A stretch of 64,000 nt of DNA, from contig JANYAE010000058.1 in assembly GCA_025355105.1 (NCBI GenBank), positions 1 to 64,000 of the forward strand, given 5' to 3'. Both the position numbers and the translations under genes were made by a program. The notes beneath the pieces were generated by a model. The model did no database searches, had not been told where the DNA came from, and saw only the letters and a list, made by a program, of their open reading frames with translations. This document shows, piece by piece, positions 51,946 to 60,125 of the stretch (its first letter is position 1; the number at the start of each line of letters is the position of its first letter). Source of the stretch: Pseudomonadota bacterium (GTDB lineage: Bacteria; Pseudomonadota; Gammaproteobacteria; Steroidobacterales; Steroidobacteraceae).

Positions 51946-53252
51946 ACGAAGCGCCCGATGCACAGCGCGGCGAGCACGTAGACCAGCCAGTCGCGCGGCC
52001 GCGCCTCGCCGCGCACCAGCTTCAGCAGCGCGTGGCTCGTGATCCCGAAGGCGAGGCCGTTCGCGATCGAGTAGCTGAGCGGGATCATGATCACGGTCAG
52101 GAACGCCGGGATCGATTCGCCAGGGTCGGCCCAGTCGACCTCGGCGAGCGCACCCATCATCAGGCCGCCGACGAGGATCAGCGCCGGCGCGGTCGCCGCG
52201 GCCGGGATGGCCTGGACCAGCGGCGCGAACAGCAGCGTGACGAGGAACAACAGGCCGACCACGACGCTCGTGAGTCCGGTGCGCCCGCCGGCGGCGACGC
52301 CCGCCGCGCTCTCGATGTAGCTGGTCACCGGGCTGGTGCCGACCAGCGCCCCGGCCGCCATCGCGATCGAGTCCACGACCAGAATGCGGTTGAGCCGCGG
52401 GATCGAGCCGTCCGGCGCCGTGAGCCCGGCCTTCTTGCTGACCGCGACCAGCGTGCCGACGTTGTCGAACAGGTCGACGAACAGGAACACGAACACGATT
52501 TCGAGCAGCGACAGGCCGATGCCACCCTTGAGATTGAGCGCGGCCGGCACGTCGAGCCGCAAGGCGGCGGCCGACAGGTCGGCGAGCTGGTAGGCGCCGG
52601 GAGCGAAGTGCACGAGGCCGATCGCCCAGCCGGTGAGCGCGGTCGCGAGGATGCCGAACAGCATCGCGCCGCGGACCCGGCGCGCCTGCAGCGCGGCGAT
52701 CAGCAGCAGCCCGAGCAGCGACAGCGCCGCGGTCGGCGTCGTCAGGTTGCCGAGGCCGACCATCGTGCCGGGCTTGGCGACGATGACGCCGGCGGCGCCG
52801 AGGCCGATGAAGGCGATGAACAATCCCACGCCGCCCGCGACCGCCGCGAACAACGCACGCGGCATCGCGCGGATGATGAGCTGGCGCACTCCGGCGAGCG
52901 TCAGCAGCAGGAAGGCGACGCCGGACAGGAACACGCAGCCGAGCGCCGTCTGCCACGGCACGCCCATGCCCTTGACGACCGTAAACGTGAAGTAGGCGTT
53001 GAGCCCCATCCCGGGCGCGAGCGCGAGCGGGTAGTTCGAGACGAGCCCCATCAGGATGCTGCCGAAGCCGGCGGCCAGGCAGGTGGCGGCGGCGACCGCC
53101 GCGATCGGCATGCCGGCCTCGCCTAGGATCACCGGGTTGACGACCACGATGTAGGCCATCGTCAGGAAGGTCGTCACGCCGGCGAGCAGCTCGGTACGCA
53201 CGCTGGTGCTATGCGCCGCGAGTCGGAAGTAGCGCTCGAGCAAACCGGTCAT
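51933..53252 (-). CDS. NCS2-family purine permease, AzgA-like
   Basis: This 439-residue membrane protein has the AzgA/GhxP (guanine-hypoxanthine) form of the nucleobase:cation symporter-2 family. It starts near LERYFRLAAHSTSVRTELLA and has GVTTFLTMAYIVVVNPVILG in helix 1, GMGLNAYFTFTVVKGMGVPW, and DLFDNVGTLVAVSKKAGL with its substrate-site Asp. It should import hypoxanthine, guanine or adenine with protons. ATG at 53252 is preferred because AGGTGG precedes it; the ORF track begins at an upstream GTG (53264). Confidence 0.92.
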   Translation of the reverse strand: MTGLLERYFRLAAHSTSVRTELLAGVTTFLTMAYIVVVNPVILGEAGMPIAAVAAATCLAAGFGSILMGLVSNYPLALAPGMGLNAYFTFTVVKGMGVPWQTALGCVFLSGVAFLLLTLAGVRQLIIRAMPRALFAAVAGGVGLFIAFIGLGAAGVIVAKPGTMVGLGNLTTPTAALSLLGLLLIAALQARRVRGAMLFGILATALTGWAIGLVHFAPGAYQLADLSAAALRLDVPAALNLKGGIGLSLLEIVFVFLFVDLFDNVGTLVAVSKKAGLTAPDGSIPRLNRILVVDSIAMAAGALVGTSPVTSYIESAAGVAAGGRTGLTSVVVGLLFLVTLLFAPLVQAIPAAATAPALILVGGLMMGALAEVDWADPGESIPAFLTVIMIPLSYSIANGLAFGITSHALLKLVRGEARPRDWLVYVLAALCIGRFVYLA

Positions 53253-53474
53253 TGCTTCGGCCACCTGTGGCGTTCGGATCCCAGCCGCGCGCGGGCGACT
53301 GCCCGGGCTCCCTGAGGATAACCGCCGGCGGTGCTTCGCGCTGCCCCGCTGCGCGGCCCCGGAGCGTTACGCGCGGGCGGCGAGTCGCTACACTGCGGAC
53401 GCGCTCCTGGGCACCGAGAGGTGAGCTGGTGATGAGGCAGGCGACAGCGGCGATCGACCTCTCGGGTGGCGGTC

Positions 53475-54449
53475 ATGGCGACTGAGGCCGCGCGCGCCAC
53501 GGCGCTCGAGCGCCACGGCGTGCTGGTCATCGGCAGCGCCAACGTCGACGTGTCGGTCAGCACCGCGGTCCTGCCGCGCCCCGGCGAGACCGTGTTCGGC
53601 GACGGCGCCATGATCGGCGTCGGCGGCAAGGGCGCGAACCAGGCGGTCGCCGCCGCGGCCACCGGCGCCGCCGCGACCCTGGTCGCGCGCGTCGGCGAGG
53701 ACGCCTTCGGTCGCCTGGTGCGCGACCAGCTCCGCGCCCGCGGCGTTGCGATCGACGAGCTGCGCGGCCTCGCCGACGCCGAGACCGGACTCGCGGCGAT
53801 CTACGTCGAGCGCAGCGGGCAGAACTGCATCGTGGTCGTTCCCGGCGCCAATGCGCGGTTCACGCCCGCCGATCTCGAGCCACTCGCGCCGCGGATCGCC
53901 TCGGCCGCGGTCGTGGTCCTGCAGGGCGAGATCGCGGCTGAGACGGTCTACCGCGCCGCGGCGATGGCCGCGGCGCGCGGCACGCCCGTGATCCTGAACC
54001 CGGCACCCCGCGGCGTCCTCGAGCTCGGCCGCATGGCGCGCTCGCTCAGCTATCTCGTGCCCAACGAGACCGAGGCCGCGGAGCTCACCGGTGCGCCGGT
54101 GAAAACGCCCGAGCAAGCCGCGACCGCCGCCGTGGCGCTGCAGCGCCAGGGCATCGGCTGCGTCATCATCACGCTCGGCGCGCAGGGCTGCGTGGTGGCG
54201 GACGGTGGCGCACCGCGCCACGTCGCCGCGCACCCGGTGACCGCGGTAGACACGACCGGCGCCGGCGACGCGTTCGTCGGCTGCCTCGCGGCGTCGCTGG
54301 CGGGCGGCAGCCCGCCTGACGAGGCGGTGCGCCGCGCGGGAGTTTACGCGGCACTGTCGACGACGCGCCGCGGCGCGCAGCAGTCCTACCCGCCGCGCGA
54401 GGAGTTCGAGGGGGCCTGGCGCGCGCTTGCGCCGCCGGGTCGCGGCTGA
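53475..54449 (+). CDS. rbsK: Ribokinase
   Basis: This 324-residue PfkB-family kinase phosphorylates ribose to ribose 5-phosphate. Motifs are VLVIGSANVDVSVSTAVLPR at the N-terminus, GVGGKGANQAVAAAATGAAA (PfkB signature 1), LNPAPRGVL, VPNETEAAELTG and VDTTGAGDAFVGCLAASLAG with the catalytic aspartate (signature 2). The order of motifs matches RbsK. ATG at 53475 is used. It is divergent from the purine permease and 47 bases upstream of the nucleoside hydrolase. Confidence 0.94.
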   Translation: MATEAARATALERHGVLVIGSANVDVSVSTAVLPRPGETVFGDGAMIGVGGKGANQAVAAAATGAAATLVARVGEDAFGRLVRDQLRARGVAIDELRGLADAETGLAAIYVERSGQNCIVVVPGANARFTPADLEPLAPRIASAAVVVLQGEIAAETVYRAAAMAAARGTPVILNPAPRGVLELGRMARSLSYLVPNETEAAELTGAPVKTPEQAATAAVALQRQGIGCVIITLGAQGCVVADGGAPRHVAAHPVTAVDTTGAGDAFVGCLAASLAGGSPPDEAVRRAGVYAALSTTRRGAQQSYPPREEFEGAWRALAPPGRG

Positions 54450-54496
54450 AGGGGCGCGGCCGCGCGGTGGAGCGGCTTCGGTTGCGAGGAGCACAC

Positions 54497-55630
54497 ATGA
54501 GACGGACGCTGTACACGCTGTTGCTGACGCTGGCCGCACTGCTGCCGGCGGCAGCCGCCGGCGCCGAGCGGCGCATGGTGGTCATCGACCAGGACGGCTC
54601 GGGGCCTGGCGGCTCGAACATGATGTCGATGCTGGTGCTGTTGCAGTCTCCGCACGTGGACGTGCTCGGCATCACGATCGTCACCGGCAACGCCTGGCGC
54701 GACGACGAAGTGCGACATACGCTGCGCCTGCTCGAGCTGACCGCCCGCAGCGACGTGCCGGTGGTCCCGGGCGCGGTGTTCCCGCTGCTGCGCACCGTCG
54801 AGGAAACGCGGCTCGCGACGCCGCTCGTCGGCCAGGTCGGCTGGCTGGGCGCGTGGGGACAGAAGCCGGACGCCGTGCCGCCCCAGCCCGGCATGGTCGA
54901 GCCGCCGAAACCGGCGCACGTGCTCGGGCCGTTCGACACGCCAGCGCTGCTCGAGGGCGAGCCGCACACGCGACCGCTCGCCGAGGACGCCGCCCACTTT
55001 CTGCTGCGCCAGGTCCGCGCGCACCCTCACGAGGTGACGATCTACGCGGCAGGGCCGCTGACCAACATCGCGCTCGCGATCGCGATCGATCCGCTGTTCG
55101 CCGGACTCACGCGCGGCATCGTCATCATGGGCGGCAGCCTGAACCCGCACACCGACGATCCGGAGTTCGCCTCGAGTCCGCGCCACGAGTTCAACTTCTG
55201 GTTCGACCCGGAGGCGGCGCGCATCACGCTGCGCGCCCACTGGCCGCGCATCGACCTGACGACCGTCGACGTATCGATCAAGGCGATGTTCACGCAGCAG
55301 ATGGTCGACACAATCGCGCGCTCGCCGCATCCGGCGGCGCGTTACATCGCGAACTACTCGCAGGAGCGCTACTACCTGTGGGACGAGCTCGCCGCCTGCG
55401 CATGGCTCGAGCCGTCAATCATTACCAAGAGCGTGGACCTCTACATGGACGTCGACGTCAGCCACGGACCGGCCTACGGCGAGACCCTGACCTGGAGCGC
55501 CGCGCTCAAGCCGGCGCTCGACCTGCAGCTCGTGCATGCGCAGCTTGACGTCGACCTGCCGCGCTTCACGCGCCAGTTCGTCGAGCTGATGTCAGCGCCG
55601 ACGCCGCCGGTGACGGCGGCGAAACGCTAG
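54497..55630 (+). CDS. Secreted nucleoside hydrolase with a variant metal loop
   Basis: This 377-residue protein has a signal peptide (RRTLYTLLLTLAALLPAAAA, AGA) and a nucleoside hydrolase (IUNH) fold, cleaving ribonucleosides to base and ribose. Family segments include VLGITIVTGNAWRDDEVRHT, VTIYAAGPLTNIALAIAIDP and GIVIMGGSL, with EFNFWFDPEAARI near the C-terminal part. The calcium-binding loop normally reads DxDPGxDDA; here it is DQDGSGPGGSNMM, longer and lacking the DD pair. It has GAGGAG before the ATG and follows ribokinase. It likely acts in the periplasm. Confidence 0.87.
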   Translation: MRRTLYTLLLTLAALLPAAAAGAERRMVVIDQDGSGPGGSNMMSMLVLLQSPHVDVLGITIVTGNAWRDDEVRHTLRLLELTARSDVPVVPGAVFPLLRTVEETRLATPLVGQVGWLGAWGQKPDAVPPQPGMVEPPKPAHVLGPFDTPALLEGEPHTRPLAEDAAHFLLRQVRAHPHEVTIYAAGPLTNIALAIAIDPLFAGLTRGIVIMGGSLNPHTDDPEFASSPRHEFNFWFDPEAARITLRAHWPRIDLTTVDVSIKAMFTQQMVDTIARSPHPAARYIANYSQERYYLWDELAACAWLEPSIITKSVDLYMDVDVSHGPAYGETLTWSAALKPALDLQLVHAQLDVDLPRFTRQFVELMSAPTPPVTAAKR

Positions 55631-55734
55631 GCCGGACCGAGCGGGATGGCGGCCGGACACCGGTCCGCCGACCGCTCTCGCCGGCTGCGGACCGGCGCGT
55701 GACGCCGGCCCGCGGCGGCTACTGCGGGCGCGGC

Positions 55735-56187
55735 CTACGACGTCGCGGCGCGGCCGGACGAGCGCACGTCCCAGAGCTTTTCGAGGGCGTAGAACTCGCG
55801 GATGCGCGGCAGCATCACGTGCACGATCACGTCCTGGAGGTCGACCAGCACCCACTCCCCCTCCCGTTCCCCCTCGGTGCCGAGCGGACGGAATCCCGCC
55901 GCCTTGGCGCGCTCGAGCACGCGCCCGGCCAGCGACTTCACGTGCCGGTCCGAGGTCCCTGAGGCGATGACGATGGTGTCGGTGACGTCGGTCAGCTCGC
56001 GGACGTCGAGCACGGCGACGTTCTGCGCCTTCAAGTCGTCGAGGGCCGCGGTCACGAGCTCGGCGAGCCGGGGCCGGGCCACCTTTTTGGCCTTGGCAGG
56101 CCGTTTGGCGGGTTTGGGGGCAGTCTTGCTGGCAGTCTTGCTGACCGATTTGCTGGCGGTCTTGCGGGCGGTCTTTCTGGCGGTCAT
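55735..56187 (-). CDS. rsfS: Ribosomal silencing factor RsfS with a lysine-rich repeat tail
   Basis: This 150-residue protein is RsfS (DUF143), which binds L14 and blocks subunit joining during starvation. The core (about residues 40-140) has VTAALDDLKAQNVAVLDVRE, DTIVIASGTSDRHVKSLAGR and WVLVDLQDVIVHVMLPRIRE. In front of it is an unusual 38-residue tail of four-residue units (TARKTARKTASKSVSKTASK) encoded by imperfect 12-base repeats at about 56121-56187. It overlaps nadD by four bases (ATGA). Confidence 0.95.
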   Translation of the reverse strand: MTARKTARKTASKSVSKTASKTAPKPAKRPAKAKKVARPRLAELVTAALDDLKAQNVAVLDVRELTDVTDTIVIASGTSDRHVKSLAGRVLERAKAAGFRPLGTEGEREGEWVLVDLQDVIVHVMLPRIREFYALEKLWDVRSSGRAATS

Positions 56188-56885
56188 CCCCTTGCTTCTT
56201 CCTTTCGGGCGTAACAGCCCGATTCACGGATGATACGGCGCACGCCGTCGGGCATCAGATAGCGCGGGTCGCGCCCCGCGTGAATCAGCGCCCGGACGTC
56301 GGTGGACGAGATCTCCAGCTGCGTTACGGCGTGAATGTAGATGCGTCCGGCGACGCCTTCATGAAGGTCGAGCACCGTGCCGGTGCCGCGGTCGACGAGC
56401 ATTTCGCCGAGCGGGCCCATCGTCGGCGCGCGCCAGCCGGGGCGATGCGCGACGACCAGGTGCGCGAGCGACAGCAGCTCGCGCCACTGGTGCCATTTCG
56501 GCAGCCCGAGGAACGCGTCCATGCCGACGATCAGGCACAGCGGCCGCGTCGGGAATTCGGCCCTGAGCTCGGCGAGCGTCTCGACCGAGTACGAGGGTCC
56601 GGTCTTGTGCATCTCGCGGTCGTCAACCGTGAAGCCCGGCTGACCGGCGGTCGCCGCGCGCACCATCTCCAGGCGCTGCGCGTTGCTCGCGACCGTGTGC
56701 TCGCGGTGCGGCGGGTTGCCGGCGGGCATGAAACGCATCTCGGGCAGGCGCAGGGTCTCGAGGAGCTCGAAGGCCGTGCGAAGGTGGCCATAGTGGATCG
56801 GATCGAAGGTACCTCCGAAGATACCCATCGGACCGCCACTCGCCGCACCCGCCGCGGGCGGCGTGCTTGGTCGAGACGTCGACAT
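56184..56885 (-). CDS. nadD: Nicotinate-nucleotide adenylyltransferase
   Basis: This 233-residue enzyme makes deamido-NAD from nicotinate mononucleotide and ATP. The nucleotidyltransferase signature GIFGGTFDPIHYGHLR is followed by FMPAGNPPHRE, LIVGMDAFLGLPKWHQW and the C-terminal ISSTDVRALIHAG. It starts at 56885, seven bases after the holA stop; an inner ATG at 56828 would remove a low-complexity N-terminus. Order holA-nadD-rsfS is standard. Confidence 0.96.
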   Translation of the reverse strand: MSTSRPSTPPAAGAASGGPMGIFGGTFDPIHYGHLRTAFELLETLRLPEMRFMPAGNPPHREHTVASNAQRLEMVRAATAGQPGFTVDDREMHKTGPSYSVETLAELRAEFPTRPLCLIVGMDAFLGLPKWHQWRELLSLAHLVVAHRPGWRAPTMGPLGEMLVDRGTGTVLDLHEGVAGRIYIHAVTQLEISSTDVRALIHAGRDPRYLMPDGVRRIIRESGCYARKEEARG

Positions 56886-56891
56886 CGGATC

Positions 56892-57899
56892 TCACCCTGC
56901 CCGATTTCGCGTCGCGATGCAAAGTTCCGTGGCGATCCGCGCGAGCTCGCCCCAGGCCTCGTCCTTGCGCGGACCCTTGATCAGGCCGTCGGTGCGCGCC
57001 GCGGCCGTCAGCAGCTCGAGCGCGGCACGGCGCGGCACCCGCCGCGCGGCGCTTGCGAGCAGCTCCTTGCGTCGCCGGCCGCCGCGGAACAGGCGGCGCG
57101 CGCCACCCGAGGCCTGACCGGTCCACTGCAGGATCGAGCGCAGCTCCTCGGCGATGCACCACAACACCAGCGTCGGCTCCTCGCCCTCGGCGGCGAGTCC
57201 GTCGAGGATCCTGAGGGTGCGGGCAGGATCCCCGGCGAGCATCGCCTCGCCGAGCTGGAAGACGTGATAGCGCGCGCTGGTCGCGACCGACTCGGCGACG
57301 CTGTCGACGCTGACCGGCCCGGGCCCGCACAGCAGGCGCAGGAGCTCGATCTCCTGGTGCGCGGCCACCAGGTTACCCTCGCAACGGTCGGCGAGCAGCT
57401 GCGCGGCGTCCGCTTCCGGAACCAGGCCGACGCGCCGCATCCGCGCCTCGACCCACGAGGGCAGCTGCTCGGGGAGCAACTGCTCGGCATCGATGCAGCA
57501 GCCATGCTCCTCGAAGGCCCGCACCCAGGCGCTCGAGCGGTCGGCGTACTCGATCTTGTCGGTGATCACCAGCAGCAGCACGTCCGGCGCCGGCTCGGCC
57601 AGCGCCGCGACGAGCGCCTTGCCACCCTCGGTGCCGGGCTTCGGCGTCGGCATCCTGAGCTCGACGATGCGCCGCTCGGCAAACAGCGACATCGCGCGAA
57701 GACCGGCGGCGAACTCGTCCCAATCGAAGCTGCGCTCGACGAACGACACCTCGCGGCCGGTGTAGCCGAGCGCGCGGGCGCGGGCGCGGATCGCGTCGGC
57801 GGTCTCGCCGACGCGCAACGGCTCGTCGCCGGCCACGAGCCACGCCGGCGCGAGGCTCGCCTCGAGGGCGCGCGACAGCGTTTCGGGGACCAGCCGCAT
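56892..57899 (-). CDS. holA: DNA polymerase III delta subunit
   Basis: This 335-residue protein is the clamp-loader delta subunit, which opens the beta sliding clamp. It has the family start AWLVAGDEPLRVGETADAIR, FVERSFDWDEFAAGLRAMSL, LLLVITDKIEYADRSSAWVR and LLRLLCGPGPVSVDSVAESV, with the C-terminal collar region RRVPRRAALELLTAAARTDG. The start at 57899 overlaps the upstream S10 peptidase stop (ATGA), linking this essential gene to the inserted one. Confidence 0.95.
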   Translation of the reverse strand: MRLVPETLSRALEASLAPAWLVAGDEPLRVGETADAIRARARALGYTGREVSFVERSFDWDEFAAGLRAMSLFAERRIVELRMPTPKPGTEGGKALVAALAEPAPDVLLLVITDKIEYADRSSAWVRAFEEHGCCIDAEQLLPEQLPSWVEARMRRVGLVPEADAAQLLADRCEGNLVAAHQEIELLRLLCGPGPVSVDSVAESVATSARYHVFQLGEAMLAGDPARTLRILDGLAAEGEEPTLVLWCIAEELRSILQWTGQASGGARRLFRGGRRRKELLASAARRVPRRAALELLTAAARTDGLIKGPRKDEAWGELARIATELCIATRNRAG

Positions 57900-59533
57900 C
57901 AGCGGCCGGCCGCCGGGTGCGTGCGACGGATGAAGGCGGCGACGTTGGCCTCGAGCGCCGCGAGCGCCGGCTCGTTGGCATAGACCATGTGGCCGGACGG
58001 ATACAGCCGCACCTCGATGTTGGCCGCGATCGACGCCGGCACCGGCAGGTGATGTAACTCGTAGAGCGCCGCGAAGTACGGCGTGGCGAGGTCGTAGTAG
58101 CCGCCGTTCACCATCAGCTTGAGGTTCGGGTTCTGCTTCATCGCCGCGGCGAGGTCCGGCATCACGTTGACGGCCTGCGGCAGCTTCTGCGGCACGCCGG
58201 GAGGCTGGTGCGCGAAGTCCCACGCCTTCTCGACGTCGATCTCGAACTTGTAGGCCTGGCCGTCGCCGAACTTGAGCTCGCGGCGCACGTAGTCGTTGAA
58301 CGCCGAGACGTAGGCGGAGGAGATCGCGCTCGACTGCGGGTCGTACTCGGCTTCCTTGCTGAGCGGGTCGATGGTCGGCCCGGTGAAGCGCGTGTCGAGG
58401 CGGCCCGCGGCGGTGCCATCGCCGAGCACGTGCTGGTTGAAGACGCCGACGTTGATCCGCAGGTTCGCACGCTCGAGGTACTCCGCCGGCAGGCCGGTGT
58501 AGGCGTGCAGCTTCGCCACCAGCGCCGCGCGGCGCGCGGCGTCCAGCCGGTCGCCGGCGGCGAGCGCGCCGTAGTACTCGCCGAGCGCGAACTGCTCGAC
58601 CTCGGCCAGGAACGGCTCGAGCGCGGCCGGCTGCTCCGGCAGCTTCTTGTGGTACCAGGCGGTGGCCGCGTAGGTCGGCAGCGCGAGCGCGTACGGCTGG
58701 TCGATGCCGGGGTTGACCTGCGGCGTGTCGGCATTGATGTCGTAGCACAGGCTCTGCGACAGCAGGATCACGCCGTTGAGGTCGATGCCTTTCTCGTTCT
58801 GCAGCACGAACGCGAGCGCCGCGGCGCGCGTCGTCCCGTAGGACTCGCCGAACACGTACTTCGGCGAGTTCCAGCGGCCGTGGCGCGACAGAAACTCGGT
58901 GACGAAGGTCGCGAAGGCGTGCGCGTCCTGGTCGACGCCGAAGAACGCGCGCTCCTTGTCGGCGCCGCGCAGGTGGCTGAAGCCGGTGCCGGGCGCATCG
59001 ACGAACACGAGGTCAGCATCGGCCAGCAGGGTGTAGGCGTTGTCGACGATCCGGTACGGCGCGGCCGGGCTGTGGCTCGCGTCGGCCGCGAGCACGCGCT
59101 TCGGGCCGAAGGAGCCCATGTGCAGCCAGACCGTCGACGAGCCGGGGCCGCCGTTGAACAGGAACATGATCGGCCGCCGCGGGTCCGCCTCCTTGCCAAG
59201 GAAGTACGCGGCGTAGGACATGCTCGCCTCGGCCGCCGCCGCAGGCGCTGCGCCACCGTGATCGCCGGCCGGCGGCGCGGCTTCCTCGTCGAGCGGGTCC
59301 TTGACGTGCACGACCAGCACGCCGGCCTCGGTCTGGTAGGCGAGCGTGCGCCCGCCGGTCGCGATCGTCTGGCTGGTGCGCTGCGAGTCGTCCTTGAGAT
59401 GTCGCGGCGCCTCGCGTTCCTCGCCGGCGTCGGCGGCCTTGTCGGCGCGCTCCTTGGCAGGGAGCGCGGCGAACGCGGAGCCGGCCACTGCCAGTGCCAG
59501 CGACACGATCCACAGCGGTTTGCTCGTCATCAA
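57899..59533 (-). CDS. S10-family serine carboxypeptidase
   Basis: This 544-residue protein is a carboxypeptidase Y-type S10 peptidase with a signal peptide (SLALAVAGSAFA/ALPAK). The oxyanion region reads FLFNGGPGSSTVWLHMGSFG, the nucleophile serine is in YVFGESYGTTRAAAL, the aspartate is in LMVNGGYYDLATPY, and the histidine is in YPSGHMVYANEPAL. It removes C-terminal residues from peptides, probably in the periplasm or outside. S10 enzymes have acidic optima. It lies directly upstream of holA, translationally coupled to it. Confidence 0.93.
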   Translation of the reverse strand: MMTSKPLWIVSLALAVAGSAFAALPAKERADKAADAGEEREAPRHLKDDSQRTSQTIATGGRTLAYQTEAGVLVVHVKDPLDEEAAPPAGDHGGAAPAAAAEASMSYAAYFLGKEADPRRPIMFLFNGGPGSSTVWLHMGSFGPKRVLAADASHSPAAPYRIVDNAYTLLADADLVFVDAPGTGFSHLRGADKERAFFGVDQDAHAFATFVTEFLSRHGRWNSPKYVFGESYGTTRAAALAFVLQNEKGIDLNGVILLSQSLCYDINADTPQVNPGIDQPYALALPTYAATAWYHKKLPEQPAALEPFLAEVEQFALGEYYGALAAGDRLDAARRAALVAKLHAYTGLPAEYLERANLRINVGVFNQHVLGDGTAAGRLDTRFTGPTIDPLSKEAEYDPQSSAISSAYVSAFNDYVRRELKFGDGQAYKFEIDVEKAWDFAHQPPGVPQKLPQAVNVMPDLAAAMKQNPNLKLMVNGGYYDLATPYFAALYELHHLPVPASIAANIEVRLYPSGHMVYANEPALAALEANVAAFIRRTHPAAGR

Positions 59534-59759
59534 GCCAGCTCCGCGACACGCCCGGGGACGGGGTGAGGAGTCTCACACCGCGGCGCGAGCGCGGCAAGCC
59601 GGCGGCGGCGGATTCGCGCCGGGCGGAGCACTCACCGCGGCTGCCGTCGAGCAATGCGCGGAACGACCCGGCAGGCGCTTGCCGCGGAGCGGCTTCGCAG
59701 CCCAGTATCAGGCGGCGCCCGGCCGGGCGCGGGCAGTCTTTCAACCAGGGGATAGGCTC
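59534..59759. other. Divergent intergenic region, S10 peptidase and cupin genes
   Basis: These 226 bases separate the two divergent genes and must hold both promoters. I see no strong -35/-10 pair in this GC-rich stretch, and no supported ORF. Confidence 0.3.
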
Positions 59760-60110
59760 ATGAACAGGATCGCCGCGATTGCCACGACGGTGGCGCTCTT
59801 CGTGCCGGGCTGGGCGTCGGCGCAGGACGCGATGCAGTACAAGGTCAAGCACCTCTCGGTGCTCGCCGAGGACGACAAGGTCCGCGTGCTGCGCTGGGCG
59901 CCGATGAAGGGCGACAAGACACCCATGCACTCGCACCCGGCGGCAGTCGTCTACGTCGTCAAGGGCTGCCGCGTCCGCTATAACTTCCCGGATGGCACGA
60001 GCAAGGACGCCGAAATCAAGACCGGCGCCGTGGCGCTGCGACCACCGGTGACGCACGCCGACGAGGCGCTCGATGACTGCGAGGCGATCCTGACCGAGCT
60101 CAAGAAGTAG
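59760..60110 (+). CDS. Secreted small cupin-domain protein
   Basis: This 116-residue protein has a signal peptide (RIAAIATTVALFVPGWASAQ) and a single cupin barrel of about 85 residues. The first cupin motif has metal-ligand-like histidines in KTPMHSHPAAVVYVVKGCRV; the second motif is less typical (VALRPPVTHADEALDDCEAI) but keeps one histidine. A cysteine in each half might form a disulfide in the periplasm. Function is unknown. It is the only plus-strand gene in this inserted block, converging on the copper-chaperone fusion gene. Confidence 0.85.
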   Translation: MNRIAAIATTVALFVPGWASAQDAMQYKVKHLSVLAEDDKVRVLRWAPMKGDKTPMHSHPAAVVYVVKGCRVRYNFPDGTSKDAEIKTGAVALRPPVTHADEALDDCEAILTELKK

Positions 60111-60125
60111 CCGCTCGCCACGGCC

